A stretch of 64,000 bases of DNA from Fischerella sp. JS2 (lineage in GTDB: Bacteria > Cyanobacteriota > Cyanobacteriia > Cyanobacteriales > Nostocaceae): assembly GCF_032393985.1 (NCBI RefSeq), contig NZ_CP135918.1:5271724-5335723 (forward strand), given 5' to 3'. Positions 1-9,423 of this stretch are shown piece after piece. Position 1 is the first letter of the stretch, and each line of letters begins with the position of its first letter. Made by a program: the position numbers and the translations under genes. The notes below the pieces were generated by a model. The model saw only the letters and a list, made by a program, of their open reading frames with translations. It was not told where the DNA came from and made no database searches.

Positions 1-70
1 TTAATTTCATAAACACAGACTTTCATTGTTGCATGGTTTTTAGATCAAGCTGTTTCGGACTAAAAAAATC

Positions 71-334
71 ATGGCATTCATAAAAATTGATAATATTGTG
101 GTTAACACAAACTATATTGCCGCTATTCGGTTAGAAGGTCAAACCCGCTCTGAAGAAGAAAGTGTCTCTTTGTTGATTGCCATTCCAAGTGCTTCCCTAC
201 TCCAGGAAGACAGGATCACATCCAATCTCTACCATTACGAATGGATAGAGTTCACAGGTGATTCTGCTAAGGCACTACGAGACTATTTTACAAGTTTCAA
301 TAATGTCATTGATTTGCTCCCGTTATATCACTAA
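71..334 (+). CDS. Small hypothetical protein (87 aa)
   Basis: Open frame of 87 codons starting at ATG. I do not recognise the family. The protein opens with a short beta-like stretch (MAFIKIDNIVVNTNYIAAI), has an acidic middle and ends in a helix-like segment followed by LLPLYH. There is no signal peptide and no membrane segment. The pattern (self-description as strand, then loop, then helix) resembles small cyanobacterial cytosolic proteins, but no function can be assigned. It stands alone on the plus strand, facing the YtaF-like gene across about 190 bases. Confidence 0.55.
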   Translation: MAFIKIDNIVVNTNYIAAIRLEGQTRSEEESVSLLIAIPSASLLQEDRITSNLYHYEWIEFTGDSAKALRDYFTSFNNVIDLLPLYH

Positions 335-420
335 TCAAAACAAAGATAATATGATTTAGTGGTTAGTGGTTAATTAGTATTACTTTTATAATTTAAAGTA
401 TTATTAATCGTTAACCACTT

Positions 421-515
421 ATACCAATTTTGGATTTTAGATTTTGGATTAAAACCATTGATTAATAAGCTATTCCAGAATCTTGAAACAAGACTCCCGC
501 GTGCCTATTTGGTAT
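421..515. repeat. Short inverted-repeat element
   Basis: The heptamer ATACCAA at 421-427 is mirrored by TTGGTAT at 509-515, enclosing AT-rich filler with a tandem-like TTTTGGATTTTAG tract. The same ATACCAA/TTGGTAT ends bound other intergenic elements in this window (for example 7687-7814). It looks like a small non-coding dispersed repeat, but this copy is weak. Confidence 0.35.
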
Positions 516-527
516 TACTAACCTCTT

Positions 528-1253
528 TCAAACAACAAAGTATTCGTATATTCCTGTAGCAATCATCAGGAATCCAGAAAGAGTTCCAGCCCACAACCCA
601 GGTAGTCTTGTAGTAAAGCGATCGCCTAAAACATATCCTCCCATAATTGCTAAAACGCTAAATATAAAGGTAAGAAGTGTCATAACCATCAAATTAACAT
701 CGGAAATCCCAGCACCAATACCACTACCTAGATTATTGAATGTTAAACCAAATGCTAGGGCTATTGACTCTCGAACATCAATGTAACCCGATTTATCTAT
801 ATCGGCTTTTGCAGGGTTTTCTATATATGTTGCATAGGAAAACTCACGAATAATTTCTTGAGAAAATTCCTCTGTCATAATTGTTGGAGATTGTTCCATC
901 ACAGCCCTGGAAGAAGGTGAAGAAAATCTCGTTGTAATAGGTATTTGCGTCTGTTGCATTCTCAAGAGCATTTTCATCTTTTTTCGCTCTCTTTTTAATG
1001 TTTCCCTAATTACCCAAACTCCAATACCTACGAGAACAGTACTACCTATAATGTTGGCAACACTTATATTTAAACTTTTACTGATATCTTCCCCAACCGA
1101 TGTGGCAAGATAAGTACCTAAAGCAGAAATAAAGGCAATAAATAGATTTGTAGATAAACCTATTTTGATGTTTTTGAAACCATAGGCAATTCCTACTGCT
1201 AAGTTATCTATATTTGCAGAAATACCTAGCAAAAAAGCTGATATAAGATGCAT
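528..1253 (-). CDS. YtaF/MntP-like multi-pass membrane protein
   Basis: This 241-residue membrane protein begins with a helix containing SANIDNLAVGIAYGFK, the sort of conserved aspartate-bearing first helix seen in the MntP/YtaF family of putative cation exporters. A second copy of the motif (FNNLGSGIGAG) follows a hydrophilic loop of about 90 residues, so it has the internal two-fold repeat typical of the family. The C-terminus has GGYVLGDRF and a final hydrophobic helix. The loop contains DIDKSGYIDVRES, typical of YtaF. The family is associated with manganese or calcium efflux, or in Bacillus with sporulation, but the substrate here is unknown. No yybP-ykoY-type riboswitch was recognised upstream. 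Confidence 0.75.
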   Translation of the reverse strand: MHLISAFLLGISANIDNLAVGIAYGFKNIKIGLSTNLFIAFISALGTYLATSVGEDISKSLNISVANIIGSTVLVGIGVWVIRETLKRERKKMKMLLRMQQTQIPITTRFSSPSSRAVMEQSPTIMTEEFSQEIIREFSYATYIENPAKADIDKSGYIDVRESIALAFGLTFNNLGSGIGAGISDVNLMVMTLLTFIFSVLAIMGGYVLGDRFTTRLPGLWAGTLSGFLMIATGIYEYFVV

Positions 1254-1372
1254 AATAAATTCTCCTATACAGGTTAGGGAACAAAATTACTGTCTTGAAA
1301 AAAGGGAATAGGGAAAGAAATATTTTCATTCTCTCTTCTGGATGCAAGCCTCCTTACAGAAGAGCATTGAGT

Positions 1373-2038
1373 TCAAAACAACCCGGAAACTATGCTTACT
1401 GTTAAGGCGATTACTACGCTGTAGAAAAAAAATGACATAATTGTATGCCCTAGTGCTAACCGTCGCATAGCAGACGAGGTAATTTGTGTGTCGGATGTTT
1501 GAGACGTCATGCCAAGAGTGAACGTAAAATAGAGAAAGTCTAAATAGCACGGAAGTTCTACATTAGAAAATTCTAAGCCTCCCATTGCTTCCCCTTGAGG
1601 ACTTAAGTCATTGCTGCGGTAATAGAATGCCGCGTAATTCAATGCGAACATTGTCTGTATTAGAACCCAGGAACTAAAAATTGCCATACTAGACAATCCA
1701 ACAGAGAGGGTAAAGGAATCCTTATGTTTCGCTAACACGAGTGCGATCGCAAACAGACTACTAAAGGCAACACATACAACTAGTAGAAAAACTGCAAGAT
1801 GATCGGCTTCCTGGCGTTGGGCACGATCGCGAGTTTTACCAGGAGTCGCATCAAACATCATAAACCAAGCTAAGGCTACAAAGCAGAGAACTCCAGCACT
1901 CCAAGCTGAAAGAATGCGTACTTCTATAGTGAAATACGGCATGAGCAAAAAAACCAAAGCAGCTAACCACAAAGACATAATTGTGCGGTGTTTTGGGCTT
2001 AGGTTTTTACAAGTCATGAGTAAAGAAACGATATTCAT
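1373..2038 (-). CDS. DUF1345 membrane protein (copy 1)
   Basis: A 221-residue integral membrane protein with five or so hydrophobic helices. It matches the DUF1345 pattern: an early pair of helices, the segment MMFDATPGKTRDRAQRQEA, a helix pair, and the C-terminal signature YLDFLYFTFTLGMTSQTSD followed by a last helix pair. Family function is unknown. A close paralogue lies just upstream in the same direction (2115-2867), 76 bases away, so the pair probably arose by tandem duplication and may be co-transcribed. Confidence 0.8.
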   Translation of the reverse strand: MNIVSLLMTCKNLSPKHRTIMSLWLAALVFLLMPYFTIEVRILSAWSAGVLCFVALAWFMMFDATPGKTRDRAQRQEADHLAVFLLVVCVAFSSLFAIALVLAKHKDSFTLSVGLSSMAIFSSWVLIQTMFALNYAAFYYRSNDLSPQGEAMGGLEFSNVELPCYLDFLYFTFTLGMTSQTSDTQITSSAMRRLALGHTIMSFFFYSVVIALTVSIVSGLF

Positions 2039-2114
2039 AACCTACTTTTGACCAGATGTTATAAATAACTGATACAAGGTAGCAAGTATTATTTTTGCGA
2101 TCAAAAATATCAGT

Positions 2115-2867
2115 CTAAATCAATCCAGAGACAACGTTAACGCTAGAAGCCAATATCACCATATAGAAAAGAAACGAGACTACTGCGTGTCCTAAAGCCA
2201 ATAGTCGCATTGGCAAAGATGTAATTGATACGTCAGAGGTTTGGGCAGTCATGCCGATAGTGAAAGAAAAATACATAAAATCCCAAAAATCAGGCTCTTC
2301 TTCACCAGGAAAGTCTAACCCCTTTGCGTATTCTTCTCCCTGAAGCATTAGTTCTCGGTGGTAGTAGCAAGTAGCGTAGTGGAGTGCAAACACAGTATGC
2401 GTTAAAAACCAAGAACAAAGCACTGCTATCAAAGACAAACTGACTTCCAGGACAAAAGCAGAAGTTGGTATGTTTTGATTGTTTGTCTCCATCAGCCCAA
2501 TGGCAAAGATACTAGTGCAAGCAGTAATTATAACCAAGATAAAAGTTACTGAATGTTGTGCTTCTTTGCCTTGAGCAAGATAGTAAGTTTTTTGAGGAGT
2601 AGCGCTATTTGCCATTAACACAAACAGCATTAAAAAACAAAGAATGCCACAGATCCAAGCAGCAAGGATTTGAATATCTAGGTGCATAAAGTCTGGCATA
2701 ACTATAAAGGCTGCCATCCCCATCATTATTGATACTCCTAAACGACTGCGTGAATCTAAGTTCTTGAGTAAGCTGAGTAGAATTGCTAGTCTGCTTTGCC
2801 CCACAAACAGAAACTGAAGGGCTTTAACTTTACTAGTATTAGCTTTATTTCTTGATAAACTTTTCAT
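2115..2867 (-). CDS. DUF1345 membrane protein (copy 2)
   Basis: A 250-residue paralogue of the downstream DUF1345 protein, with the same order of helices and the shared C-terminal signature DFMYFSFTIGMTAQTSDV. It has about 30 extra N-terminal residues rich in basic and polar amino acids before the first helix. A start nearer the first helix is possible. The signature serine, threonine and aspartate in the re-entrant-like segment are conserved between the copies, which suggests that both are functional. The role is unknown. Confidence 0.8.
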   Translation of the reverse strand: MKSLSRNKANTSKVKALQFLFVGQSRLAILLSLLKNLDSRSRLGVSIMMGMAAFIVMPDFMHLDIQILAAWICGILCFLMLFVLMANSATPQKTYYLAQGKEAQHSVTFILVIITACTSIFAIGLMETNNQNIPTSAFVLEVSLSLIAVLCSWFLTHTVFALHYATCYYHRELMLQGEEYAKGLDFPGEEEPDFWDFMYFSFTIGMTAQTSDVSITSLPMRLLALGHAVVSFLFYMVILASSVNVVSGLI

Positions 2868-3945
2868 AGTTTTTTAGAGGTTAAAGGTTAGGAGCAATTG
2901 GGGGCTTTAACCCAACCTGAACAAGCTAGAACAAGCTCGAAATCCAAAATTTCTCTTTGCTTAATGAAATCAGCTTTGTTTAGCAACTAATTCAAATTAA
3001 CTAGAAGACAGCAAAGTATTTTGTGCGTCAACAGTTTGTAAGAGTCCTTTACGCCGCTAGATCATTTATCTATGATTGATGGCTCATACAAAAACCTAGT
3101 TGAATAGTACTGACAAACCAAGAACGCTCAAGCACTTATCAACTTCAAAACAATTTTTGTAGATATTTTATATTTTAGTAGTATATACACAACAGTAATC
3201 AGTGTAAAGAATTTAAGCTGCTCGATCTTAAATTAATTAAGGGAAATAGATATTACCCTATTGCTTGCTTGACTCTACTGTAAAGAATATTTACTACGGC
3301 TATTTGCTTGTAATGAGTCACAAGTTCCACAACCAGCCGCAAAATATAATCTCTACAAATAAAGCTACTGATTGCTCATTAAGTTTGTAAAAGCACAAAA
3401 TATTAAGCCTCTACACTGAAAACACGAAATTTCAGCAGATAATTTCCATCAAGTGTCTCTTAGAATTACTAATAGCTAATGGCTAATAGTAACTAGCAAT
3501 TGACTACTAACAACTTCAATCAATATTTTTCCTGATTTATCTGCATACTTATCTGTAATTAATTATGAGTAAGTTTGATCGGAAACTGAGATTCCAAAGC
3601 TATAAAAAATACAATTATTTGCTAAAAGTAAAACAAATATTTCATCATGTCTACTTTTATAACAAAAACTTAATGTTGTTTCTAGTACCTTCTTTTCCTG
3701 ATACGATGTAATATGAAATCACATAGGTGGAAACATTTAGAAAGTTTCGCTACCTGTTTTTCTACAGTTTTTACTCTCACTAACTAGCCTTCTTGTAATT
3801 GCTTGATGTAGCTATTGAAGATTCGTTTCTGCATTTTTCATTAATTATTTGAGGTGACATACCTTCACAACTTAGATTCGAGTTGTCTAAATAGCTGCAA
3901 CTTGAAGCAAGCGGGTTTTTCTATGATTTTGGAGGTAAAGTAAAT
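2868..3945. other. Long intergenic region, no gene seen
   Basis: About 1.1 kb of AT-rich sequence between divergent genes. I see no ORF with a plausible start and Shine-Dalgarno sequence, no tRNA and no clear long hairpin. It contains filler of the kind TAGCTAATGGCTAATAGTAACTAG. A good ribosome-binding site (GGAGG, about 3931-3936) lies at its right edge, in front of the DUF5132 gene, so the right part presumably holds that gene's promoter and a long leader. Confidence 0.4.
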
Positions 3946-4257
3946 ATGGAATTTGAGGCTCTTTTGCTAGGTCTTGAACCAATGACTGCTGCTGTCATTG
4001 GAGTTGGAGCATTGGTTTTAGTACCTGTTGTTAGTGCTCTTGATTCTGCAACTGGTCACAATGTTTCTGAGTCTGCAAGGGGTGCAGCAAAAACAGGATT
4101 GATTTGGACTTTTGAAGCCATTGATAAGGCTCAATCTACTTTCGCTGAAGCTAGCGAATCCTTCAAGGATTTAGTTGCTGAAGCAAAAGCAGAGCGTTCA
4201 TCTTCCAAAAACGGAACTAGCGACAGTAGTACTCCCCGTGAGGTAACTATCGGTTAA
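3946..4257 (+). CDS. DUF5132 domain protein
   Basis: A 103-residue protein with a strong GGAGG ribosome-binding site. Residues 15-35 form one hydrophobic helix (AAVIGVGALVLVPVVSAL), followed by an amphipathic helix and a basic, serine-rich tail. This layout matches DUF5132, a small family found mainly in cyanobacteria, often near proteins with heavy-metal-associated-like domains, as here. The helix suggests membrane insertion with the charged tail in the cytoplasm. Function is unknown. It is followed directly by a good hairpin terminator, so it is a monocistronic unit. Confidence 0.65.
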   Translation: MEFEALLLGLEPMTAAVIGVGALVLVPVVSALDSATGHNVSESARGAAKTGLIWTFEAIDKAQSTFAEASESFKDLVAEAKAERSSSKNGTSDSSTPREVTIG

Positions 4258-4298
4258 TCTCTGTAAGGCATGGAGGTGAACAGCTAACGTCTTGCTAG

Positions 4299-4336
4299 AG
4301 ACTGATAACCTCTTGGTGGTTGTCAGTCTTTATTTA
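4299..4336 (+). terminator. Rho-independent terminator after DUF5132 gene
   Basis: The arms AGACTGATAACC (4299-4310) and GGTTGTCAGTCT (4318-4329) pair over 12 bases with one G-T pair and a 7-base loop, then TTATTTA. The hairpin lies 42 bases after the DUF5132 stop codon. Confidence 0.75.
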
Positions 4337-4505
4337 CCAGTCTACTGGTGGTCTGGCAACCTAACTAGTTTGCGTTGCCTTGCCAGAGTACTAGTAATCC
4401 TGAAATAAATTTTGCTAAGAATTGCCAAGAGTGCAATTTCCGAATCTATCCAACCTGTCGGCTTCACCAGTCACCTTAATTTTCACCACTTACAGCACTT
4501 TGCAT

Positions 4506-4842
4506 CTAGATGGAGTAACACCCCTCTCTAATCCTCCCTGCAAATGGGGAGGGTGCGCTTAGCGCGGGTGGGTTTCTTCTGTACCTCATTCAGATGAATT
4601 CTGCTGTATATACTTGCTTATCTCTGCATACTTAAGGGTGAAGCTAGTCCGTCATGTCTAAGTCGCAGCCTTGTGTATAATTGCAATCTTATACAACTTG
4701 CTGCATACCACTAAAAACGGTGTTGCAGAGAAAGCGACTTAATAATTAAAACCCCACCCCGCCTTCGGCGTCCCTGTCATCAAGGAGAGGGATAGGGGTG
4801 AGGTTAAGCGGGAATTATAAGTAATCATGGAAACTTGATATT
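4506..4842. repeat. Intergenic repeat fragments (MITE-like)
   Basis: Two repeat pieces lie in the gene-free stretch between 4337 and 5051. The first (about 4517-4575) has a CCTCCC...GGGAGGG hairpin plus CGCGGGTGGG, similar to the core of the element at 7687-7814. The second (about 4740-4842) has CCCCACCCC...GGGGTGAGG and ends in AAGTAATCATGGAAACTTGATAT, nearly the same as the right end of the element at 23239-23365. They appear to be degenerate members of a dispersed non-coding family. Confidence 0.55.
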
Positions 4843-5051
4843 ACATCAGGTCCGGCTAATTACTTACGATATGGTTGGTCTTGTTGGTAATTAGTAGTTA
4901 GTAATTGGTAGTTGGTTTTTCCCATTACCTATTACCCATTACCAATTACCGGCCTTCACAGATATGATAAGTCTTCAAACGGACATGATATTACTTCTCC
5001 TAATTTTTAATCAGGAGAGAAAAGCCTTCCCTCTACCGGAGATTTTTTACC

Positions 5052-5252
5052 ATGCTCAAATATCCAGAGTTCTTTGACTTACGCAAGTTAGCGATTACCC
5101 TTGCGATTGGCCCATTTGCTTTTCTTATGCTAGTCATTCTCACTGACTTATCAGCTCATCTGTTTGTGACTCAACAAACAGCAGATGCAAGATGTGCAAA
5201 TGCATATTCTCAAGAGAATCCTACAAAACTTCAAGCGAGTGAATGTCGGTAG
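5052..5252 (+). CDS. Small single-span membrane protein (66 aa)
   Basis: Start ATG at 5052 is preceded by a purine-rich stretch (CTACCGGAGA). Residues about 13-38 form one hydrophobic segment (LAITLAIGPFAFLMLVIL), followed by a short polar tail containing two cysteines. The family is not recognised. Its last 22 bases overlap the 3' end of the convergent pseudo-ATPase gene. The length, single span and position beside other membrane proteins suggest a small accessory membrane protein. Confidence 0.5.
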   Translation: MLKYPEFFDLRKLAITLAIGPFAFLMLVILTDLSAHLFVTQQTADARCANAYSQENPTKLQASECR

Positions 5253-7213
5253 CGCTTTGCTACTGGATCAAAATCCCATGCTATTCCTTCTGGATCTTTA
5301 GCCTGAGTCCATATAGGAAACTCAGGCTTTAATCTTTTGCTGGTAAGAGACTGAGATGATACTCCCAAGCGCTTTGCCAATTCACCTTGTTTGAGTGCTT
5401 TACCATTTGATGCAACACTTCCCTGACTGATTCTTTGAGAACTGCTTCTTAGAGGAGGTAAGAAGTTTGTCTCAAAAAGTGGACGTGAACCATTCAAGAA
5501 TTCAGCTATAAAGGCTGTACCATTATTTACAATTACGTTGTACACAGGATTTACACCCAACACCATTCCACCGCCTATTTGCATAAAGAGGTTGGGAATG
5601 ACAATGGTTGCAGTGTTTTCGTAGATTGTTTCCATTGCTCGCTTGGCGATCGCAATGGCATGTGTGACTCCGCGTAAGTCATCTTCTAAAATGACAACAT
5701 CAGTTGTCCGATGGGGAATCTCACTCGTCTTAGCAAACGAAATAGAGACATTAGCATGAGCAAGCCGTACTGCATCATCATCCTCATCTCCCACGAAAGC
5801 CACTATCTTACCTTGGTGCTGCAACCCACGAATCAGATTGATTTTTTGGGTTAGAGGAACTTCTGCACAAACCTGGTGGGAATGAATTCCTAACCCAGTT
5901 GCAATATCAAAAGCCATTGATTCAGGAGCATTACAAACCAAGTAAATATCTATGTTTTGACTCTGGAGAATAGCAATAGCTTCTATAGTCTCAGGAGAAT
6001 CTAGAGCTAGTATGTCAAGATCAAAGACAATCGCATTAATTTGCGCTAATGCTTCCAAAATGCCACCACTGCGAATGTAGATTCCATGTCGCACAGCATA
6101 GATCAGTGCTTGCAGAACTGTTGTTGAAAGCGAAATGGGAATACCACTGCCAAAATCAAATTGGTAGGGTGAGATAGCAGCACCAATATTACCTGTCATG
6201 AGATAGATAGTGCCACCTAAAGCTAGAGTCGGGAAAATTGCGTTTCTTACAAATTCTGCTTGCAAAGCACCAATTTTTGTATCATGAACAGGCGCTAATT
6301 CCGCGAGAAAAGCAGCTAAGCCAGCACGGGTGTTAAGTCCAATTCTTTTCACCAAAACACATAACTCACCTTCAAGCAATATTGTAGAGGCATAGACATC
6401 GTGTCCTTGGGAACATACAACAGGTGTAGAGCTACCTGTCAAATTCTGGGTATCGATTAAACCATAACCATAAACAACGATCCCATCTACCAAAATCATT
6501 TCGCCTGATTTAATGATGATGCGATCGCCTTGGTGTAAATTGCTGATATGGACACGTCGTTCCTCTCCATCTAACTCTACCCAAACATATTGATCTAATT
6601 CATTCAACACATTCAAAGATAGTTCTTCTCTAGTTTCGGTTGTATTCCCCCTGAGGGTTCTTCTCACTTCTACTAAAACTGTCTTGAGTGCAGGTGCAAT
6701 AAATTGACCTTGGACAGTCTGCATAGTCATCCATGCTGAATCGAGTAGATCAATATTCGGCTGACGTTGATTGATCAGACTATCAGCAGCACGGTTCAAC
6801 CAAGGTGTAGCTGCGCCAGCAATTGCTAAAACCAAAAGCAATGGTGGTAACTCCAAAGGAGCTGCTAGCAAAGCCAAACTTAGACTGAGGAAAGGAAATC
6901 CTAAATCCTTCCATTGATTAACTTCCGGTTTAAGGTCTTCTCCTTCAGGTAGAGATTCTGTAAAAGTAATTTCAACACAGTCTAGAGCAGTCTGGATACA
7001 GACAACAAACTTTTCTAGAGCCGTTGTGCTGCAAACATCATCTTGATAGCTGACAATTAGTGAACTTGCTTGTGCATTAATACGAACCTCACTCACAAAT
7101 GACAACGATTCAACTAGCGCCTTGAGTTTGCTAGCAAAGTCTGAATCATGAGCAAGTTGAGGTATACGAATACGATAACGTCCAAAAGTAGAGTGAATGA
7201 CCTGATAGCTCAT
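5231..7213 (-). CDS. Catalytically degenerate P-type-ATPase-like protein with C-terminal HTH-like domain
   Basis: A 660-residue protein. Residues 1-85 look like a heavy-metal-associated fold without the CxxC metal site. Residues about 103-135 are hydrophobic. An actuator-like domain follows, where the usual TGES is TGSS (259-262). The phosphorylation loop DKTGTLT is replaced by DLDILAL (398-404). The nucleotide-binding domain is missing, because only about 77 residues separate that aspartate from the hinge motif, which reads GDEDDD (475-480) instead of GDGxND. The usual CPC/SPC membrane motif reads GIPIS. Residues about 607-650 (ELAKRLGVSSQSL, then KDPEGIAWDFD) look like a helix-turn-helix. 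P1B ATPases export metals by phospho-aspartate chemistry. This one should not be an active pump and more likely acts as a sensor, scaffold or regulator. The neighbours are DUF5132 and ion-transport genes. Confidence 0.75.
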   Translation of the reverse strand: MSYQVIHSTFGRYRIRIPQLAHDSDFASKLKALVESLSFVSEVRINAQASSLIVSYQDDVCSTTALEKFVVCIQTALDCVEITFTESLPEGEDLKPEVNQWKDLGFPFLSLSLALLAAPLELPPLLLVLAIAGAATPWLNRAADSLINQRQPNIDLLDSAWMTMQTVQGQFIAPALKTVLVEVRRTLRGNTTETREELSLNVLNELDQYVWVELDGEERRVHISNLHQGDRIIIKSGEMILVDGIVVYGYGLIDTQNLTGSSTPVVCSQGHDVYASTILLEGELCVLVKRIGLNTRAGLAAFLAELAPVHDTKIGALQAEFVRNAIFPTLALGGTIYLMTGNIGAAISPYQFDFGSGIPISLSTTVLQALIYAVRHGIYIRSGGILEALAQINAIVFDLDILALDSPETIEAIAILQSQNIDIYLVCNAPESMAFDIATGLGIHSHQVCAEVPLTQKINLIRGLQHQGKIVAFVGDEDDDAVRLAHANVSISFAKTSEIPHRTTDVVILEDDLRGVTHAIAIAKRAMETIYENTATIVIPNLFMQIGGGMVLGVNPVYNVIVNNGTAFIAEFLNGSRPLFETNFLPPLRSSSQRISQGSVASNGKALKQGELAKRLGVSSQSLTSKRLKPEFPIWTQAKDPEGIAWDFDPVAKRYRHSLA

Positions 7214-7416
7214 TACATCGAGAGAATCTAAATGAAAGGGTTTTAAATCTCATATTAATCAACATCATAAGCTACAACTCAAACAAGTAAAAAGCTTTTG
7301 TTGTAAAAGTATGTGAGAATTGCTCAGTAAAGTTAAGTTGTTTTTCTTTTATATTTCTTCTGTATCTTTACAGATCATCAATCACCCTTTCAAAAAATTT
7401 TACGTATATCCTCGAA

Positions 7417-7545
7417 TTATTTCCTTCTCCTGCGATATTCAGCTAAAATAGCCCTTCTTTCGATAGTAAATTCCTCCACTATCAATAATGTCATTCCAAA
7501 TAAAATCACAAAACCAAGAATAGAAACTAATAAAAGATTATCCAT
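7417..7545 (-). CDS. Micro-protein with one membrane span (42 aa)
   Basis: ATG at 7545 with GAGAAGT about 9 bases upstream on the minus strand. The translated product starts MDNLLLVSILGFVILFGM, a clear membrane span, then an acidic turn and a strongly basic tail ending RRRRK. The positive tail predicts a cytoplasmic C-terminus. It sits about 330 bases downstream-facing from the pseudo-ATPase 5' end, in a stretch otherwise lacking genes. I do not know the family. Confidence 0.5.
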   Translation of the reverse strand: MDNLLLVSILGFVILFGMTLLIVEEFTIERRAILAEYRRRRK

Positions 7546-7686
7546 AAAACTTACTTCTCAAATAGCTCTCTACTTTCATAGCGTATATAAAAAAAAATTA
7601 TACTTACTCTTTCTATTTGGGTAATACCTACTATCCAAAAGGTATAATTTCCACAAACATTTGAAAAGATGACTCAGACAAAGGTT

Positions 7687-7814
7687 ATACCAATTTGAAA
7701 AAAGAATACAACACATGGATTATATAAGACCCCACCCCAACCCTCCCCTTTCCAAGGGGAGGGTGCTGTTAGGCGGGTGGGGTTATCCGTCGCAAACATT
7801 ATTTGAATTGGTAT
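7687..7814. repeat. MITE-like inverted-repeat element
   Basis: The outer ends ATACCAATTTGAA (7687-7699) and TTGAATTGGTAT (7803-7814) are inverted repeats. Inside lies a perfect hairpin, ACCCTCCCCTT (7740-7750) and AAGGGGAGGGT (7754-7764), with a 3-base loop, followed by GGCGGGTGGGG. There is no coding potential. The core resembles the fragment near 4517-4575. The rest of the 7214-8298 gap holds only the 42-residue ORF and AT-rich sequence. Confidence 0.6.
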
Positions 7815-8298
7815 TAGAAACCGTTTTAACTCATGGCGTGCTTTGGATTCAAAACTTGAGTTTCGACCTTGGTGCAAGATATAAGACTTGGTAACTTTGT
7901 GTCTTAGTGGTTAATACATAGAAATTTTTCACCACTAAGACACTAAGAAAACTATTTTTTGAAGGTTACACCTAGTATAGGGCTACCCGTTTTCTATTCC
8001 CTAATACCATATTTGTGTATGTTAAATATAATTAATTTTTCAATGAAAAGATTTTAAATGTGATAATTTTTCTTTAGGCAAGCTATTATCTCAGTCATTT
8101 AAAATATTGTCAAATAGGCTTTACTACGGCAACCGTAATTAATAGTTTGTCGCAGCATTTAAGCAGGTATTTAAGACTATTCTGAGTATACACAAATACA
8201 CTCTAACAGTTGGATAATAGTTTTTATCCTTGAGCCAAATCGTATTGGGATAGGAGTAATTAACAACAGAGAACTTTTTTTACTTAGGAGTCTTAAAA

Positions 8299-9381
8299 AT
8301 GACTCAAAAACAGGTAATTCTGCTACGCATGTTGGTTTTTGTGCCATTTGCATTCATCGCAGAATGGCTAAATTTTCCCTCGATAGTTGTTTTTATTGCC
8401 TGTGGCTTGGCAATCATTCCCTTAGCAGCATTTATTGCTGACTCTACAGAAGCGATCGCTGAAGTTATCGGCCCATCCTTGGGGGGTTTGCTTAACTCTA
8501 CTTTTGGCAACGCTACAGAGTTAATCATCGCGATTGTTGCACTTCGAGCCGGACTAGTAGATGTAGTCAAAGCTAGTATTACAGGTACAATCGTTGCCAA
8601 TCTTCTTTTGGCACTAGGAGCAGCAATTCTGTTAGGAGGATTGCGGTTTAAAGAGCAAAGCTTTCAACCAACTGTTGCTCGTATCAACGCTTCTTCGTTG
8701 AATTTAGCATTAGTAGTACTGCTTTCACCAACTGCTATTAATTTCACTTCCACAGGCTTGCAACCTGCAACAATTAATCATTTTTCGATTGTTGCTGCTT
8801 TCTTGTTGTTATTTTTCTATGGATTGACCTTGGTCTTTTCCATGAAAACCCACAAATCTATTTATCAACTTAGAGATTTAGAACAGACTGACCCAGATGC
8901 AGTTGAATCTGACAAACATAAGACTGGGTTATGGAAGTCAGTAGGAATTCTGCTCATTTGCACGATTGTTCTGGTCTTTGTATCTGATACTCTAGTAGCA
9001 AGCCTACAAGAAGCAATTTCTACATTAGGTCTAACTGATCTTTTTACAGGCGTCATTCTCATTCCTATTTTTGGAGGAGCAGTAGAGTATATCACTGCTG
9101 CCACCTTTGCAATGAAAAATAAAATGGATTTGGCAGTGGCAGTGGCAATGGGATCGAGCTTGCAAATAGCCATGTTTGTTGCTCCTGTGTTGGTCTTGGT
9201 GGGTCAGTTAATGGGGCAATCAATGAATTTAGACTTCAACCCCTTTGAAGTACTGGCAGTGGCGATCGCAGTTTTGATTACTAACTCCATCAGCACTGAT
9301 GGAAAATCTAATTGGTTAGAAGGAGCTTTGCTTCTCATTACCTATGCTGTTGTTGGCACAGCATTCTACTTTCACCCTTAG
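8299..9381 (+). CDS. cax: CAX-type Ca2+/H+ antiporter
   Basis: A 360-residue integral membrane protein of the cation/Ca2+ exchanger superfamily. The first half contains the alpha-1 repeat GNATELIIAIVALRAG and the second half the alpha-2 repeat GGAVEYITAATFAMKNK. These acidic-residue motifs line the transport path. An acidic loop (about residues 196-214, LEQTDPDAVESD) separates the halves. The length is typical for the family, and the AGGAG ribosome-binding site sits 9 bases before ATG. It should use the proton gradient to move Ca2+ out of the cytoplasm. The next gene begins 42 bases after the stop and may be co-transcribed. Confidence 0.93.
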   Translation: MTQKQVILLRMLVFVPFAFIAEWLNFPSIVVFIACGLAIIPLAAFIADSTEAIAEVIGPSLGGLLNSTFGNATELIIAIVALRAGLVDVVKASITGTIVANLLLALGAAILLGGLRFKEQSFQPTVARINASSLNLALVVLLSPTAINFTSTGLQPATINHFSIVAAFLLLFFYGLTLVFSMKTHKSIYQLRDLEQTDPDAVESDKHKTGLWKSVGILLICTIVLVFVSDTLVASLQEAISTLGLTDLFTGVILIPIFGGAVEYITAATFAMKNKMDLAVAVAMGSSLQIAMFVAPVLVLVGQLMGQSMNLDFNPFEVLAVAIAVLITNSISTDGKSNWLEGALLLITYAVVGTAFYFHP

Positions 9382-9423
9382 ATAGGGTTAAATCTTCCAT
9401 CCTAATTTTTTGAGGTTATTTCC

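Noticed and set aside
2868-3945. Search for tRNA or riboswitch in the 1.1-kb gap
   Set aside because: No cloverleaf-like arms or GTTCGA-type T arm were seen, and no known riboswitch core.
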